Shown: positions 7,787 through 16,268 of the stretch, one piece after another
Numbering within the stretch: position 1 is the stretch's first letter
Layout: each line of letters starts with the position of its first letter
Source of the DNA: JACKII01 sp965222315
GTDB lineage: Bacteria > Pseudomonadota > Alphaproteobacteria > Bin95
DNA length: 64,000 bases
Direction of reading: 5' to 3'
NCBI GenBank assembly: GCA_965222315.1
Contig: OZ244951.1
Location: forward strand, 1,426,001 to 1,490,000
Made by a program: the position numbers and the translations under genes
Notes under the pieces: model-generated
What the model was told of the DNA's origin: nothing
The model's input: only the letters and a program-made list of their open reading frames with translations
The model's database searches: none

Positions 7787-8761
7787 CTACCAACGGACTA
7801 AGCTAGAACCCCAGGTAAAGCCGCCGCCCATCGCTTCCAGGATTAGCAGGTCGCCGGTCTTGATCCGCCCATCCTCGATCGCCGTCGAAAGGGCCAGTGG
7901 TACCGATGCGGCCGAGGTATTGGCGTGCAGGCTGACCGTGCTGATGACTTTGGCAGGGTCGATGCTGAGTTTGCGCGCGGTTGCATCCAGAATGCGCTGG
8001 TTGGCCTGATGCGGCACGACCCAGTCGACATCGGCGGCTTCGAGGCCGTTCGCTTCCAGGGCTTCCTTCACCACGTTGGCGAGGTTGGTCACGGCGTGAC
8101 GGAATACCTCTTTGCCCTGCATCCGCAGGAACCCGGTGGACTGAGAGGACGAGGGGCCGCCATCGACAAAGAGAGCCTCCCGGTGCCGGCCGTCGGAGTG
8201 CAGATGGGTGGAGAGCACGCCGCGGTCGCTTGCCGGGTCACCCAGAGGCGCTTGCCGTAGCACTACCGCGCCTGCGCCGTCGCCGAACAGAACGCAGGTG
8301 CCGCGGTCTTCCCAATCGAGAATGCGGGAGAATGTTTCCGCGCCGATCACCAACGCGCCCCGGGCCTGGCCGGTCTTGACGAAATTGTCGGCGATTGAGA
8401 GGGCATAGATAAAGCCGGAGCATACTGCCTGCACGTCGAACGCCGCGCCATGATGCATGCCCAATTGCGCCTGCACCTGGGTGGCCGTCGCCGGAAATGT
8501 ATAGTCGGGTGTCGCGGTCGCCAGGACAATCAGGTCGATATCGTCCGCCGTCATGCCGGCATCGGCCAACGCGGCGCGCGCAGCGGCGAATGCGAGATCG
8601 CTAGTGTTTTCACCGTCGGCGGCGATGTGCCGTTGGCGGATGCCGGTACGTTCGACAATCCATTTGTCGGATGTATCGACCAGAGCAGCCATTTCGGCAT
8701 TCTTAACGACGCGTTCCGGAAGATAGGAGCCGCATCCGCAAATTTGAGAGCGGTAAAGCAT
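7787..8761 (-). CDS. fabH: 3-oxoacyl-ACP synthase III
   Basis: Condenses acetyl-CoA (or another short acyl-CoA) with malonyl-ACP to start fatty-acid synthesis. The 324-residue length is normal. The thiolase-fold catalytic triad is complete: Cys114 in QAVCSGF, His251 in VVPHQANQR and Asn281 in LHANTSAAS. The gene begins three bases after the plsX stop, so the two are probably co-transcribed and translationally linked; IHF-alpha lies downstream. Confidence 0.97.
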   Translation of the reverse strand: MLYRSQICGCGSYLPERVVKNAEMAALVDTSDKWIVERTGIRQRHIAADGENTSDLAFAAARAALADAGMTADDIDLIVLATATPDYTFPATATQVQAQLGMHHGAAFDVQAVCSGFIYALSIADNFVKTGQARGALVIGAETFSRILDWEDRGTCVLFGDGAGAVVLRQAPLGDPASDRGVLSTHLHSDGRHREALFVDGGPSSSQSTGFLRMQGKEVFRHAVTNLANVVKEALEANGLEAADVDWVVPHQANQRILDATARKLSIDPAKVISTVSLHANTSAASVPLALSTAIEDGRIKTGDLLILEAMGGGFTWGSSLVRW

Positions 8762-8764
8762 GGT

Positions 8765-9829
8765 CTATGCGGTCGCCGTTTTCACGGTTTCATCCTGGGT
8801 CCAGTTCAACCGTTCGAACTCCTTACGGATATCTTCCATGAAGCCTTGTTCCACCATATCAGCGGCCACGCCGATCGCGTTGGCGAAGCCCAGCGCATCG
8901 GTGCCTCCATGGCTTTTGACGACGATGCCGTCCAGTCCGGCGAAAACTGCCCCATTATACCGCCTGGGGTCAACGCGGCTTCTTAGCTGGTGCAAGGCTT
9001 TGCGCGCAAATATGTAGCCGATTCGCGCCATCCAGGATGATTCAAAAGCGCCGCGCATGAAGTGGCTGTAGAGTTCCGCCGTGCCTTCCGCAATTTTGAG
9101 CGCAATGTTGCCGGTGAAGCCATCGGTGACCACCACATCAACGGCCCCCTTGGTGATCTGATCGCCTTCGACAAAGCCGTGGAAGGTGAAGGGATACTGG
9201 CCCTCGCGCAGTTGCTGGGCGGCAGCGCGAATCTCGTCCCGGCCTTTAATTGCCTCTACCCCATTATTCAGCAGGCCGACAACCGGATGAGGCAAGCCCA
9301 GAACGGCGCGGGCGAAGATGGCGCCCATGATGGCGAACTGCACCAACTGCTCCTCCGAACAATCCACATTGGCGCCGAGGTCGAGCATGGCGGTTTCGCC
9401 GTGCGCAGTGGGGAAAAAGCTGATGATGGCAGGCCTGGCGATGTCGGGCGGCGAGCGGAGAATAAACCGGGAGATCGCCATGAGCGCACCGGTGTTGCCG
9501 CCGGAAACGACCGCGGCGGCCCGGTCTTCCGAGACGGCCTGGATCGCCTGCCACATGGAGGAGGCTTTGCCGGTCCGCAGCGCTACCGATGGCCGTTCGT
9601 CGCCGGCGATGGCCGAATCGGTGTGCTGAACTTCAATCCGGCCATCCAGGCGGGGGAGCTTTTCCAGCAGCGGATTGATCTTGCCTTCGTCGCCGCAAAC
9701 GAGCCAGTGGAGGTTCGGAAACCGCTCGGCCGCCATATCAGCACCGCGCAGCACGGCTTCCGGCGCGTGATCGCCGCCCATGGCGTCTAGTGCGATTACC
9801 GCGTGCTTTGGCATTCCCGTTTGGCTCAA
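8765..9829 (-). CDS. plsX: Phosphate acyltransferase PlsX
   Basis: Makes acyl-phosphate from acyl-ACP; PlsY (14212-14826) then uses it to acylate glycerol-3-phosphate. The N-terminal signature IALDAMGGDHAPEAVL, the SGGNTGALM loop and the DLGANVDC segment are present over 354 residues. The first codon as drawn is TTG at 9829; ATG at 9814 (MPKHAVIALDAMGG) is an equally good or better start, because neither has a clear Shine-Dalgarno. Only about 60 bases separate it from the yceD-like gene, leaving no room for rpmF, which often lies here. Confidence 0.95.
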   Translation of the reverse strand: MSQTGMPKHAVIALDAMGGDHAPEAVLRGADMAAERFPNLHWLVCGDEGKINPLLEKLPRLDGRIEVQHTDSAIAGDERPSVALRTGKASSMWQAIQAVSEDRAAAVVSGGNTGALMAISRFILRSPPDIARPAIISFFPTAHGETAMLDLGANVDCSEEQLVQFAIMGAIFARAVLGLPHPVVGLLNNGVEAIKGRDEIRAAAQQLREGQYPFTFHGFVEGDQITKGAVDVVVTDGFTGNIALKIAEGTAELYSHFMRGAFESSWMARIGYIFARKALHQLRSRVDPRRYNGAVFAGLDGIVVKSHGGTDALGFANAIGVAADMVEQGFMEDIRKEFERLNWTQDETVKTATA

Positions 9830-9891
9830 TCTTATCGGAGATGTAATTTTGAATCACAGTTGATAGCTGCCGACGGGCGCGACGGCAATGT

Positions 9892-10413
9892 TTACTGCTT
9901 CAACCGAAGATTGCGGAGCTTGTCAAAGGGGCTGGAAGGCTTGCCGAACTGTTCATCCTCGAACTCCAAATCCGAGAGCGCGGCACCGGCCGCGCGCGGG
10001 TGAGGATCGAGGGAGAGCGAGAGGTTCTGTATGACCAGTTCGCCGATATCCAAACTGTCGCCAGAGAGCGGCTCCGCTATGACCCCATCAGGGTCCAGGT
10101 CGATTTCTGGACTGTCCTGATCATCGGTTAGCAGGAACTCTTCGTCTATATCGCCTTCTTCCGACGCATCGAACGGGTCAAGGCTGACCACGCAAATCTG
10201 CATAAACTGCGCGGCAAAAGTGCCTTGAACGAAGACGCGGGATGATGTCCGCCGGACCGTGACTTTGGCGGAAAGCGCCGCGACAGATGGCAGGCCCAAA
10301 CGCTCGGCAATGGCCGTGCGCTCGTCCGGGCCGGCTTCAAGCGTCAAGCGGGCCGGGGCGCGGCTGAGGTCGCCGAGTGCGAGAGGGGTGGAAAAATCGC
10401 AGGTGGGCTTCAT
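9892..10413 (-). CDS. YceD/DUF177 family protein
   Basis: 173-residue acidic protein of the YceD (DUF177) family, implicated in 23S rRNA/large-subunit assembly in plants and bacteria. Conserved pieces are RTSSRVFVQGTFAAQF and CVVSLDPFDAS, with an acidic middle and LSLDPHPRA near the C-terminus. The start ATG 10413 overlaps the stop of the bc1-chaperone gene (ATGA); a longer in-frame reading to 10527 would lie wholly inside that gene and is rejected. The usual zinc-finger cysteines of some members are reduced to one visible Cys pair. Confidence 0.88.
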   Translation of the reverse strand: MKPTCDFSTPLALGDLSRAPARLTLEAGPDERTAIAERLGLPSVAALSAKVTVRRTSSRVFVQGTFAAQFMQICVVSLDPFDASEEGDIDEEFLLTDDQDSPEIDLDPDGVIAEPLSGDSLDIGELVIQNLSLSLDPHPRAAGAALSDLEFEDEQFGKPSSPFDKLRNLRLKQ

Positions 10414-10964
10414 GAGATGGTGCCCGGGTCTGGAAATAGATTCTGACCGGAATGGAGCGCTGAAAGCGGCAAGCTGGCCAGATGGGCGGTCGCCGCGGTC
10501 TGATAGGAGAGGATCGCGGAAATCCATGCATCGTCCGGCGCCTCAACCGTGCCGAAGAGGTTCCGCCGCAGGGCGTCACGCATTTCGTCCGCCGATTCGG
10601 CATTGAAGCCCGCATTGTAAGCCGACAGGCGGCCATACAATCCCTGGGTCATGGCCTTGACCCGCTTGCCGACGGACATGTCGCCGACGCCGGTTTCCCG
10701 CAGAGCTTCATCAAAATGCCCGGTAACGACGTCGAACACCCCTTGAGAAAAGGCTGTGCTGTTGTCGCCATCACGGCGCAGGCGCACCAACAACAGGTGC
10801 AGATGCAGGGCCAACAATTCGAACCGGCCATCGAAGGTATCGGGCACGCCCCATTCGGTATAGAAGACCGGCGAGCGGGCAGCCGCGAACACTGCCTGAG
10901 CAGCTGGTTGGGGGTTGGCCCCGCGGTTGACGCCCAATGCGTGCTTGATCCAGGTTGAAATCAC
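10410..10964 (-). CDS. Ubiquinol-cytochrome c chaperone family protein
   Basis: 184-residue homologue of mitochondrial CBP3, which assists assembly of the cytochrome bc1 complex. Typical segments are FYTEWGVPDTFDGRFELL, HLHLLLVRLR and DEALRETGVGDMSVGKRVK. It is divergent from bamE across a 45-base gap and overlaps yceD by four bases, the standard alphaproteobacterial arrangement. The cytoplasmic location follows from the lack of a signal peptide. Confidence 0.92.
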   Translation of the reverse strand: MISTWIKHALGVNRGANPQPAAQAVFAAARSPVFYTEWGVPDTFDGRFELLALHLHLLLVRLRRDGDNSTAFSQGVFDVVTGHFDEALRETGVGDMSVGKRVKAMTQGLYGRLSAYNAGFNAESADEMRDALRRNLFGTVEAPDDAWISAILSYQTAATAHLASLPLSALHSGQNLFPDPGTIS

Positions 10965-11009
10965 GCTAACTGTCTCGAAGAGTAATGATGCTTGCAGGTA
11001 GATAAGGCG

Positions 11010-11489
11010 ATGCCCGTTCCAAAACGGCGTGACACGTTACCACGATCGCTGCCGGTAGCGGCGAGAAAGGGTATTTTCGCGGTGCTGCTGGCTTGCGCGG
11101 TTGCAAGCTGTGCGGTGACGGAGACACGGCGCGGACACTTGCTGCCGGAAGGTGTTGCTGCGGAACTCAGTGCTGACAATGTTTCCCAGCAACGGGTGGT
11201 CGATCTGTTGGGGACGCCGAGCACGGTTTCGGCCTTTGACCGGAACCGGTGGTATTATATCGGCGAAGTGCAGCAGCATCAGGCCTTTTTCAAGCCGGAT
11301 GTGGTTGCGCGCGACGTGCTGATCCTTGATTTCGATCAGTACCTGCAACTGGCCCGGGTCTCGACCCTGTCGGAGAAAGATGGCCAGGAACTGACGCTGG
11401 TGTCGCGCGAGACGCCGACCGAGGGCAACAAGATCACCATTTTAGAGCAATTGTTGGGCAATCTCGGCCGGTTTAACGAGGTCCAGTAG
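11010..11489 (+). CDS. bamE: Outer membrane assembly lipoprotein BamE
   Basis: Small lipoprotein of the beta-barrel assembly machine (SmpA/OmlA family), 159 residues from ATG 11010. The signal peptide ends in a lipobox VASC, with the acylated cysteine at about residue 34. The conserved SQQRVVDLLGTPSTVSAFD and RWYYIGEVQQ segments define the BamE fold. A TTG six codons earlier (10992) is in frame, but ATG with GCAGG upstream is preferred. It faces the bc1-chaperone gene. Confidence 0.93.
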   Translation: MPVPKRRDTLPRSLPVAARKGIFAVLLACAVASCAVTETRRGHLLPEGVAAELSADNVSQQRVVDLLGTPSTVSAFDRNRWYYIGEVQQHQAFFKPDVVARDVLILDFDQYLQLARVSTLSEKDGQELTLVSRETPTEGNKITILEQLLGNLGRFNEVQ

Positions 11490-11532
11490 CCCGCAGCGTA
11501 TATCCGTCGGCCGGTTACCGGTCGTATTGCGG

Positions 11533-12381
11533 TTACTCTTCGTATTGGACGACGGTGTGCTCCTGCTCGCCCAGGCTTTCGATGCCACAGCGCACCACGT
11601 CGCCGGGTTGGAGATAGCGCGGAGGCTTCGCGCCATGGCCGACGCCCGCGGGCGTGCCGGTCGCCATCACGTCGCCGGGCAGGAAGGTCATGAACTGGGA
11701 GAGGTTCGCGATGGCCTTTCGTACACCGAAGATCAGGTCTGCCGTCGTGCCGTCCTGGTGACGGATACCGTTCACCTCGCACCAGATTTTCAGGTTGCCG
11801 GCATCGCCCATTTCATCTGCCGTGACCAGCCAGGGGCCGAGCGGGCCGAAATTATCGGCGCTCTTGCCTTTGGTCGAGCCGCCGCCATGCTCCAACTGGA
11901 ATTCGCGCTCCGACACGTCGTTGAAGGTGCAATAGCCGGCCACATAGTCCAGCGCCTCCGATTCCGAGACATAGCGGCAGGTAGAGCCGAAGACGATGGC
12001 GAGTTCGATCTCGTGGTCCAGCTTCTGGCTGTTCTTCGGCCGGATGATCGGATCGTTCGGCCCGCAGAGCGAGTTGATCGCCTTGTTGAAGATCTGGGGC
12101 TCGGTGGGCGGTTCCTTGTTCACCTCCCGCGCGTGGTCGAGATAATTGAGACCGAGGCAGATCATCTTGCCCACGCCACCGACCGGCGGACCTAGTCGGG
12201 GAGAGCCTTCGACCAGCGGTAAGACGGAAAGGTCGAGCGAGCGGAGGGCCGCCAGAGACGAGAGCGAAAGTTGGGCCGGGCCGATATCCGGCAGCAGGCC
12301 GGAGAGGTCGCGGATGTTGCCCTGGGCATCGAGAATGCCGGGCTTTTCGGCTCCGGCGTCACCAAAACGGATGAGGCGCAT
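11533..12381 (-). CDS. Fumarylacetoacetate hydrolase family protein
   Basis: 282-residue FAH-fold enzyme that cleaves or decarboxylates beta-dicarbonyl compounds of aromatic or sugar-acid catabolism. The metal site is visible as DHEIELAIVFG (Glu-x-Glu) with later acidic ligands, and the signatures GLNYLDHA, GYCTFNDVSER and TGTPAGVGHG are all present. Members act as acylpyruvases, oxaloacetate decarboxylases or 2-keto-3-deoxy acid hydrolases. There is no pathway context here, so the substrate is open. Confidence 0.92.
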   Translation of the reverse strand: MRLIRFGDAGAEKPGILDAQGNIRDLSGLLPDIGPAQLSLSSLAALRSLDLSVLPLVEGSPRLGPPVGGVGKMICLGLNYLDHAREVNKEPPTEPQIFNKAINSLCGPNDPIIRPKNSQKLDHEIELAIVFGSTCRYVSESEALDYVAGYCTFNDVSEREFQLEHGGGSTKGKSADNFGPLGPWLVTADEMGDAGNLKIWCEVNGIRHQDGTTADLIFGVRKAIANLSQFMTFLPGDVMATGTPAGVGHGAKPPRYLQPGDVVRCGIESLGEQEHTVVQYEE

Positions 12382-12495
12382 AGGTGGGGTTTCCTTCGGA
12401 AAACGCTTTGTTGCCTGCTACACTAATATGAACAGTCAGGAATCCCAGCGTCTTTCCGTCGACAGGCGCGCGTGAATGGATGATGGGAGCATGGG

Positions 12496-13128
12496 TTATC
12501 CGCTGTCGGGCGGCGTTCGTCCTGGGCGAGACTTGTAGGCGGGCATCGTCCAGCCGAAGGCCAAAGCACCGCCCCGGATACCGAAAGCCAGCACGAAGCC
12601 GAGGCCAAATCCTGCGAGCACCGGTAGGCCCGCTGCTCGCGCCAGAACGAAGGCGACCGCCCCTGCCATTGCCGCGGTGATGTAGATTTCCTTGCGCATC
12701 AGAACAGACGGCTCGCCCGTCAGCACGTCGCGCAGAATCCCACCCAGAGTGCCGGTGATCATGCCCATCATCACGGCAATGACCGGTGAGCCGGTGATCG
12801 AAAACCCCTTGTAAGCGCCGAAAACGCCATAGGCGGCGAGTGCTATTGCATCCAGCCACAACAGCCACCGGTAACGTGATTCAAGCAGATGCGCGGTAAA
12901 GTAAGTTACGATCGCGGCGACGGCGCAGGCCAGAATGTATTGGTGCTGCTCAACCCAGAAAACCGGGACGCCGAGGATAAGGTCCCGGGCGGTGCCGCCG
13001 CCAATGCCAGTCACGGTGGCGAGGAAGAGAAAGCCGATCACATCCATTTGCTTGCGGGAAGCAGCGAGCGCGCCGGTGATCGCGAATAGGGTAACGCCGG
13101 CATAGTCGAGGAAAATAACGGGGTTCAT
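12496..13128 (-). CDS. TRIC-type cation channel family membrane protein
   Basis: 210-residue polytopic inner-membrane protein of the trimeric intracellular cation channel/UPF0126 (YicG, YadS) family. About seven hydrophobic helices form two repeats, each with the diagnostic glycine/arginine motif: GIGGGTARDLILG near residue 42 and GTLGGILRDVLTG near 128. It probably conducts potassium as a trimer. Its stop lies about 114 bases beyond the FAH-family gene start. Confidence 0.92.
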   Translation of the reverse strand: MNPVIFLDYAGVTLFAITGALAASRKQMDVIGFLFLATVTGIGGGTARDLILGVPVFWVEQHQYILACAVAAIVTYFTAHLLESRYRWLLWLDAIALAAYGVFGAYKGFSITGSPVIAVMMGMITGTLGGILRDVLTGEPSVLMRKEIYITAAMAGAVAFVLARAAGLPVLAGFGLGFVLAFGIRGGALAFGWTMPAYKSRPGRTPPDSG

Positions 13129-13194
13129 GTCGGCGGCGTTGGGCGGGCATTGAGCCGGCAGGTTTGGTTCGCCAGGGCGGCAGATGCCGTCACG

Positions 13195-14109
13195 TCAATC
13201 CACCTGTTCGATGGTCGCCACGTCGCCGGCCAGGCGGGTCTGGCGGATGTCTCTTGGTTCGGCGGGGTCGAAGCGGCGCCCGCGGTGCATGGTGGCGCGG
13301 TTATCCCAGACGACCAAGTCGCCGACGGTCCATTGGTGGGCGTAGACGAACTGCGGCTGGGTCGCGTGCTCTGTCAGCTCGTGCAGAAACATTCGCGAAT
13401 CCGGGATGCTCCAGCCTTCGATCTGCCCAGCGTGGGAGGAGAGGAACAGGGATTTGCGGCCGGTCACGGGATGGGTGCGGACCAGGCGCTGGCGCACGGG
13501 TTTGAATTCCGCCCGTTCGGCCTCGCTCATCGCCGCGAAACCGACTTTCTCGCGGGAGAAAATCTGGGAGTGCAGGCAGACGAGATCCTCCACCTCCGCC
13601 TTGGTCCGGGCGTCGAGCGCGTCATAGGCCGCGCGCATGTCCGCGAATTCCGTGTTGCCGCCCCAGGACGGCACGGCACGCCCGGACAGCAGCGAGTACT
13701 TTGCCGGTGTCGGGCGGAAGGAACTGTCGGAATGCCAGAGGCGGTCCGCCAGTTTGAACATGTGAGCGCGGCTGTCCGGCGGCAGGGGCTTGCCGTCGCC
13801 GCCGATGTTGGAGAAGTCGCCGATGCCGCTGCCGAGCTTGCGGGCCTGCTCGTCCGTGCGGAAATGGATATGGCCGGAACTGCGGCCACGGCCCTTGCCT
13901 TCGATCTCCCCGAAATGGAGGGTGAAGGCCAGTTGCTCCTCGTCCGTCAGGTGCTGGCCGCGATAGACCAGGACAGCGAAGCGGTCCATGCCTGCTTCAA
14001 TCGCGGCAACCTGGTCTGCACTTAGCGGATCACGGCAGGCGAGGCCGGAGACCTCCCCGGCAAAGTCTGGGGCAGTGGCAGGGTTGATGGAGGTGATGGT
14101 GAGGGGCAT
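13195..14109 (-). CDS. TauD/TfdA-family 2-oxoglutarate-dependent dioxygenase
   Basis: 304-residue Fe(II)/2-oxoglutarate oxygenase. The iron triad is visible as LWHSDSSF (His-x-Asp) near residue 126 and the distal His in TMHRGRRFD; the following Arg would bind 2-oxoglutarate. The best resemblance is to the TfdA/alkylsulfatase-like branch rather than taurine-specific TauD. There is no transporter or sulfonate gene nearby. It occupies the place downstream of plsY where dprA/topA often lie in related genomes. Confidence 0.92.
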   Translation of the reverse strand: MPLTITSINPATAPDFAGEVSGLACRDPLSADQVAAIEAGMDRFAVLVYRGQHLTDEEQLAFTLHFGEIEGKGRGRSSGHIHFRTDEQARKLGSGIGDFSNIGGDGKPLPPDSRAHMFKLADRLWHSDSSFRPTPAKYSLLSGRAVPSWGGNTEFADMRAAYDALDARTKAEVEDLVCLHSQIFSREKVGFAAMSEAERAEFKPVRQRLVRTHPVTGRKSLFLSSHAGQIEGWSIPDSRMFLHELTEHATQPQFVYAHQWTVGDLVVWDNRATMHRGRRFDPAEPRDIRQTRLAGDVATIEQVD

Positions 14110-14211
14110 GTGGCGCTTCCGGGGCGGTTACTCTTTGCCGGGAAGTCTGCGCGGCCAGGGGCGTTTTGGGAAGCCTCGTTGATCGCCGAGCGTGAAACCG
14201 CGGCGCTGGTC

Positions 14212-14826
14212 TTATTCTTTTCTGCCGATCTTGGGCTCTTCACCGCGTGTCAAGCGCTTGATGTTGGTCCAGTGCCGGACGATCACCAGGACAGCGATAA
14301 ACGCGGTCACGTCGCGAATTTGCGGCAGGGAGAGAAAGTGCGCGGCGATGGGCGCGCCCGCCATGGCGAGCAAGGCAGCCAGCGATGACAGGCGGAAAAG
14401 GAATGCCGCCGTCGCCCAGGTAAGGCAGGCGATGGCGCCGACCGGGAAGTCCAGCGCCAGCAGCACCCCAAGGGCGGTCGCAACACCCTTGCCGCCCCTG
14501 AACTTCAGCCAGATAGGGAAGCAATGGCCCAGCACGGCGCCAGCGGCCGCAAACACGGCCATGTCCGGGCCGTATTGCCAGGCAAGAAGGACGGCCACCG
14601 CCCCCTTGCCGGCGTCCAGCAGCAGCACGGCTAACGCGACCAGACGGTTGCCGGTGCGAAGCACGTTGGTCGCGCCGATATTGCCGCTGCCGACCTGGCG
14701 GATGTCGCCAAGCCCTGCGAGCCGGGTCAGAATCAGCCCGAACGGGACGGAGCCCAGGAGATAGGCGAGGACAAGGCACGTGTAATACGGCCATTGATAG
14801 AAAGCGTCGCCGAGCAGGTCAGGCAT
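14212..14826 (-). CDS. plsY: Acyl-phosphate:glycerol-3-phosphate acyltransferase
   Basis: Integral membrane enzyme that transfers the acyl group of acyl-phosphate (made by PlsX) to glycerol-3-phosphate, the first step of phospholipid synthesis. Three conserved loop motifs are present: LGSVPFGL plus SGNIGATNVLR, GHCFPIWLKFRGGKGVAT, and VIVRHWTNIKRL. 204 residues with about five to six membrane segments. It lies downstream of pyrB-pyrC, as in many proteobacteria. Confidence 0.96.
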   Translation of the reverse strand: MPDLLGDAFYQWPYYTCLVLAYLLGSVPFGLILTRLAGLGDIRQVGSGNIGATNVLRTGNRLVALAVLLLDAGKGAVAVLLAWQYGPDMAVFAAAGAVLGHCFPIWLKFRGGKGVATALGVLLALDFPVGAIACLTWATAAFLFRLSSLAALLAMAGAPIAAHFLSLPQIRDVTAFIAVLVIVRHWTNIKRLTRGEEPKIGRKE

Positions 14827-14909
14827 TGGGTGCCCTCCGCAAGGTTTTACGCTGCGCGGCAGCAGGCGTTGCCTGATGCGTATTGCAGGGCGCGCGGCTG
14901 GCTAGGCGT

Positions 14910-14944
14910 CCCTCGATACACCGCAGCGCGGCTACGTGGGACGG
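14910..14944. repeat. Degenerate copy of a dispersed GATACxCCGC repeat
   Basis: The gap between plsY and pyrC holds CCCTCGATACACCGC followed by AGCGCGGCTACG, matching with several substitutions the two copies at 56173-56211 and 56226-56261. The core is palindromic (CCGC...GCGG). No gene is seen in the rest of 14827-14978. Confidence 0.6.
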
Positions 14945-14978
14945 GACGGGGAGGCGTGAACGATTGAGCATATAACCG

Positions 14979-16268
14979 TTAGTCTATCGCCTGATAGACG
15001 ATCCGGCCATCCACGACAGTCATGCGCACCTGGCCCTGGGCGGGACGGCCTTCATAAGGGGCGTTCTTGCTCTTGCCCGCGCTGTTTTTGACGTCGATGC
15101 GGAAGGGGCGTTCGAGGTCGAAGACCACCAGGTCGGCGGGCTTGCCGACGCCGAGCGTCCCCAGCGGCAGGCCCAGCAGTTCCGCTGGCGCGACCGTCAT
15201 CTTTCGCAGCAGGTCCAGCAGCGGCAGGTGACCGTCGTGGTAGAGTTCCAAGGCAAGCGGCAGCAGCGTTTCGACCCCTGCCATGCCGGGCTCGGCCTGA
15301 CCAAAGGGGATGCGCTTTGATTCCTGGTCGTGCGGGGAGTGGTCGGAGGCGATGACGTCGATGGTGCCGTCTTTCAGGGCTTCAACCACCGCCAGCCTGT
15401 CCGGCTCCGCACGGAGTGGCGGCGAGACCTTGGCGAAGGTGCGGTACTCGTCCACCGCGGACTCGTTCAGGGCAAAATAGGGCGGGGCGGTCTCCGCCGT
15501 CATGCGCAGGCCCTCGGCCTTGGCCTGGCGGATGACTTCCAGGCCCTCCGCGGTCGAGAGGTGGGCGGCGTGGTAGCGGCCGTGGGTCATACGGACGAGG
15601 CGGCGGTCACGCTCCAGCATGATGGCTTCGGCAGCGGCAGGAATACCGGCCAGGCCCAGACGGGTCGCCAACTCGCCCTCATTCATGTCGCCGCCAGCGG
15701 CCAGGCTGGGGTCTTCGGCATGCTGAATGATGAGCGCATCGAATGCGCTGGCATAGGACAGCGCGTGCCGCATGACGCGGGCGTTGCTGATGGCGCGGGT
15801 GCCGTCAGTGAAGGCCAGCGCGCCTGCTTCCTTCAGCAGGCCCATTTCGGTGATCTGCTTGCCTTCCAGGCCCCTTGTGGCCGCACCGTAGACGAAGATC
15901 TTGACCAGCTTCACTTCGCGCGCGCGGCGGGCGACAAACTCCACCACTGCCACGTCGTCGATGACCGGCTGAGTGTTGGGCAGCCCCGCCAGCGCCGTGA
16001 TGCCACCAGCTGCGGCGGCGCGGGAGATGCTGTCGATGGTTTCCTTGTGCTCCTCCCCCGGCTCCCGGAACTGGGTGCGCATGTCCACCAGTCCGGGCGC
16101 GAGGCAGTGGCCATCGCAATCCACGATCTCGGTGTCGGCCGAGAGTTCGCCGGGGCGGACATGGGAGCCGCAGTCGGCAATGGCTTCGTCAATGATGAGC
16201 AAGCCGCCATGGGCATCCAGGCCGGACGCCGGATCGAGCAGGCGGGCGTTGACAAAGGCGCGGCGCAT
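14979..16268 (-). CDS. pyrC: Dihydroorotase homologue, pyrB-linked, lacking the HxH metal motif
   Basis: 429-residue amidohydrolase of the type I dihydroorotase family, overlapping pyrB by one base (TAATG). Family landmarks are clear: LAPGLVDM, REPGEEHKETI, GLPNTQPVIDD, HLSTAEGL, SPPLRAE and ASDHSPHD. However, the first metal-binding motif, normally HxH directly after the LVD strand, reads R64-T-Q66. Later ligands (His in IIQHAED, His in AAHLSTAEG, Asp in ASDHSPH) are kept. Loss of HxH is known for the non-catalytic PyrC'/PyrX partners that scaffold aspartate carbamoyltransferase in Pseudomonas, so this copy may be structural with the active dihydroorotase elsewhere. That is inference. Confidence 0.9.
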   Translation of the reverse strand: MRRAFVNARLLDPASGLDAHGGLLIIDEAIADCGSHVRPGELSADTEIVDCDGHCLAPGLVDMRTQFREPGEEHKETIDSISRAAAAGGITALAGLPNTQPVIDDVAVVEFVARRAREVKLVKIFVYGAATRGLEGKQITEMGLLKEAGALAFTDGTRAISNARVMRHALSYASAFDALIIQHAEDPSLAAGGDMNEGELATRLGLAGIPAAAEAIMLERDRRLVRMTHGRYHAAHLSTAEGLEVIRQAKAEGLRMTAETAPPYFALNESAVDEYRTFAKVSPPLRAEPDRLAVVEALKDGTIDVIASDHSPHDQESKRIPFGQAEPGMAGVETLLPLALELYHDGHLPLLDLLRKMTVAPAELLGLPLGTLGVGKPADLVVFDLERPFRIDVKNSAGKSKNAPYEGRPAQGQVRMTVVDGRIVYQAID

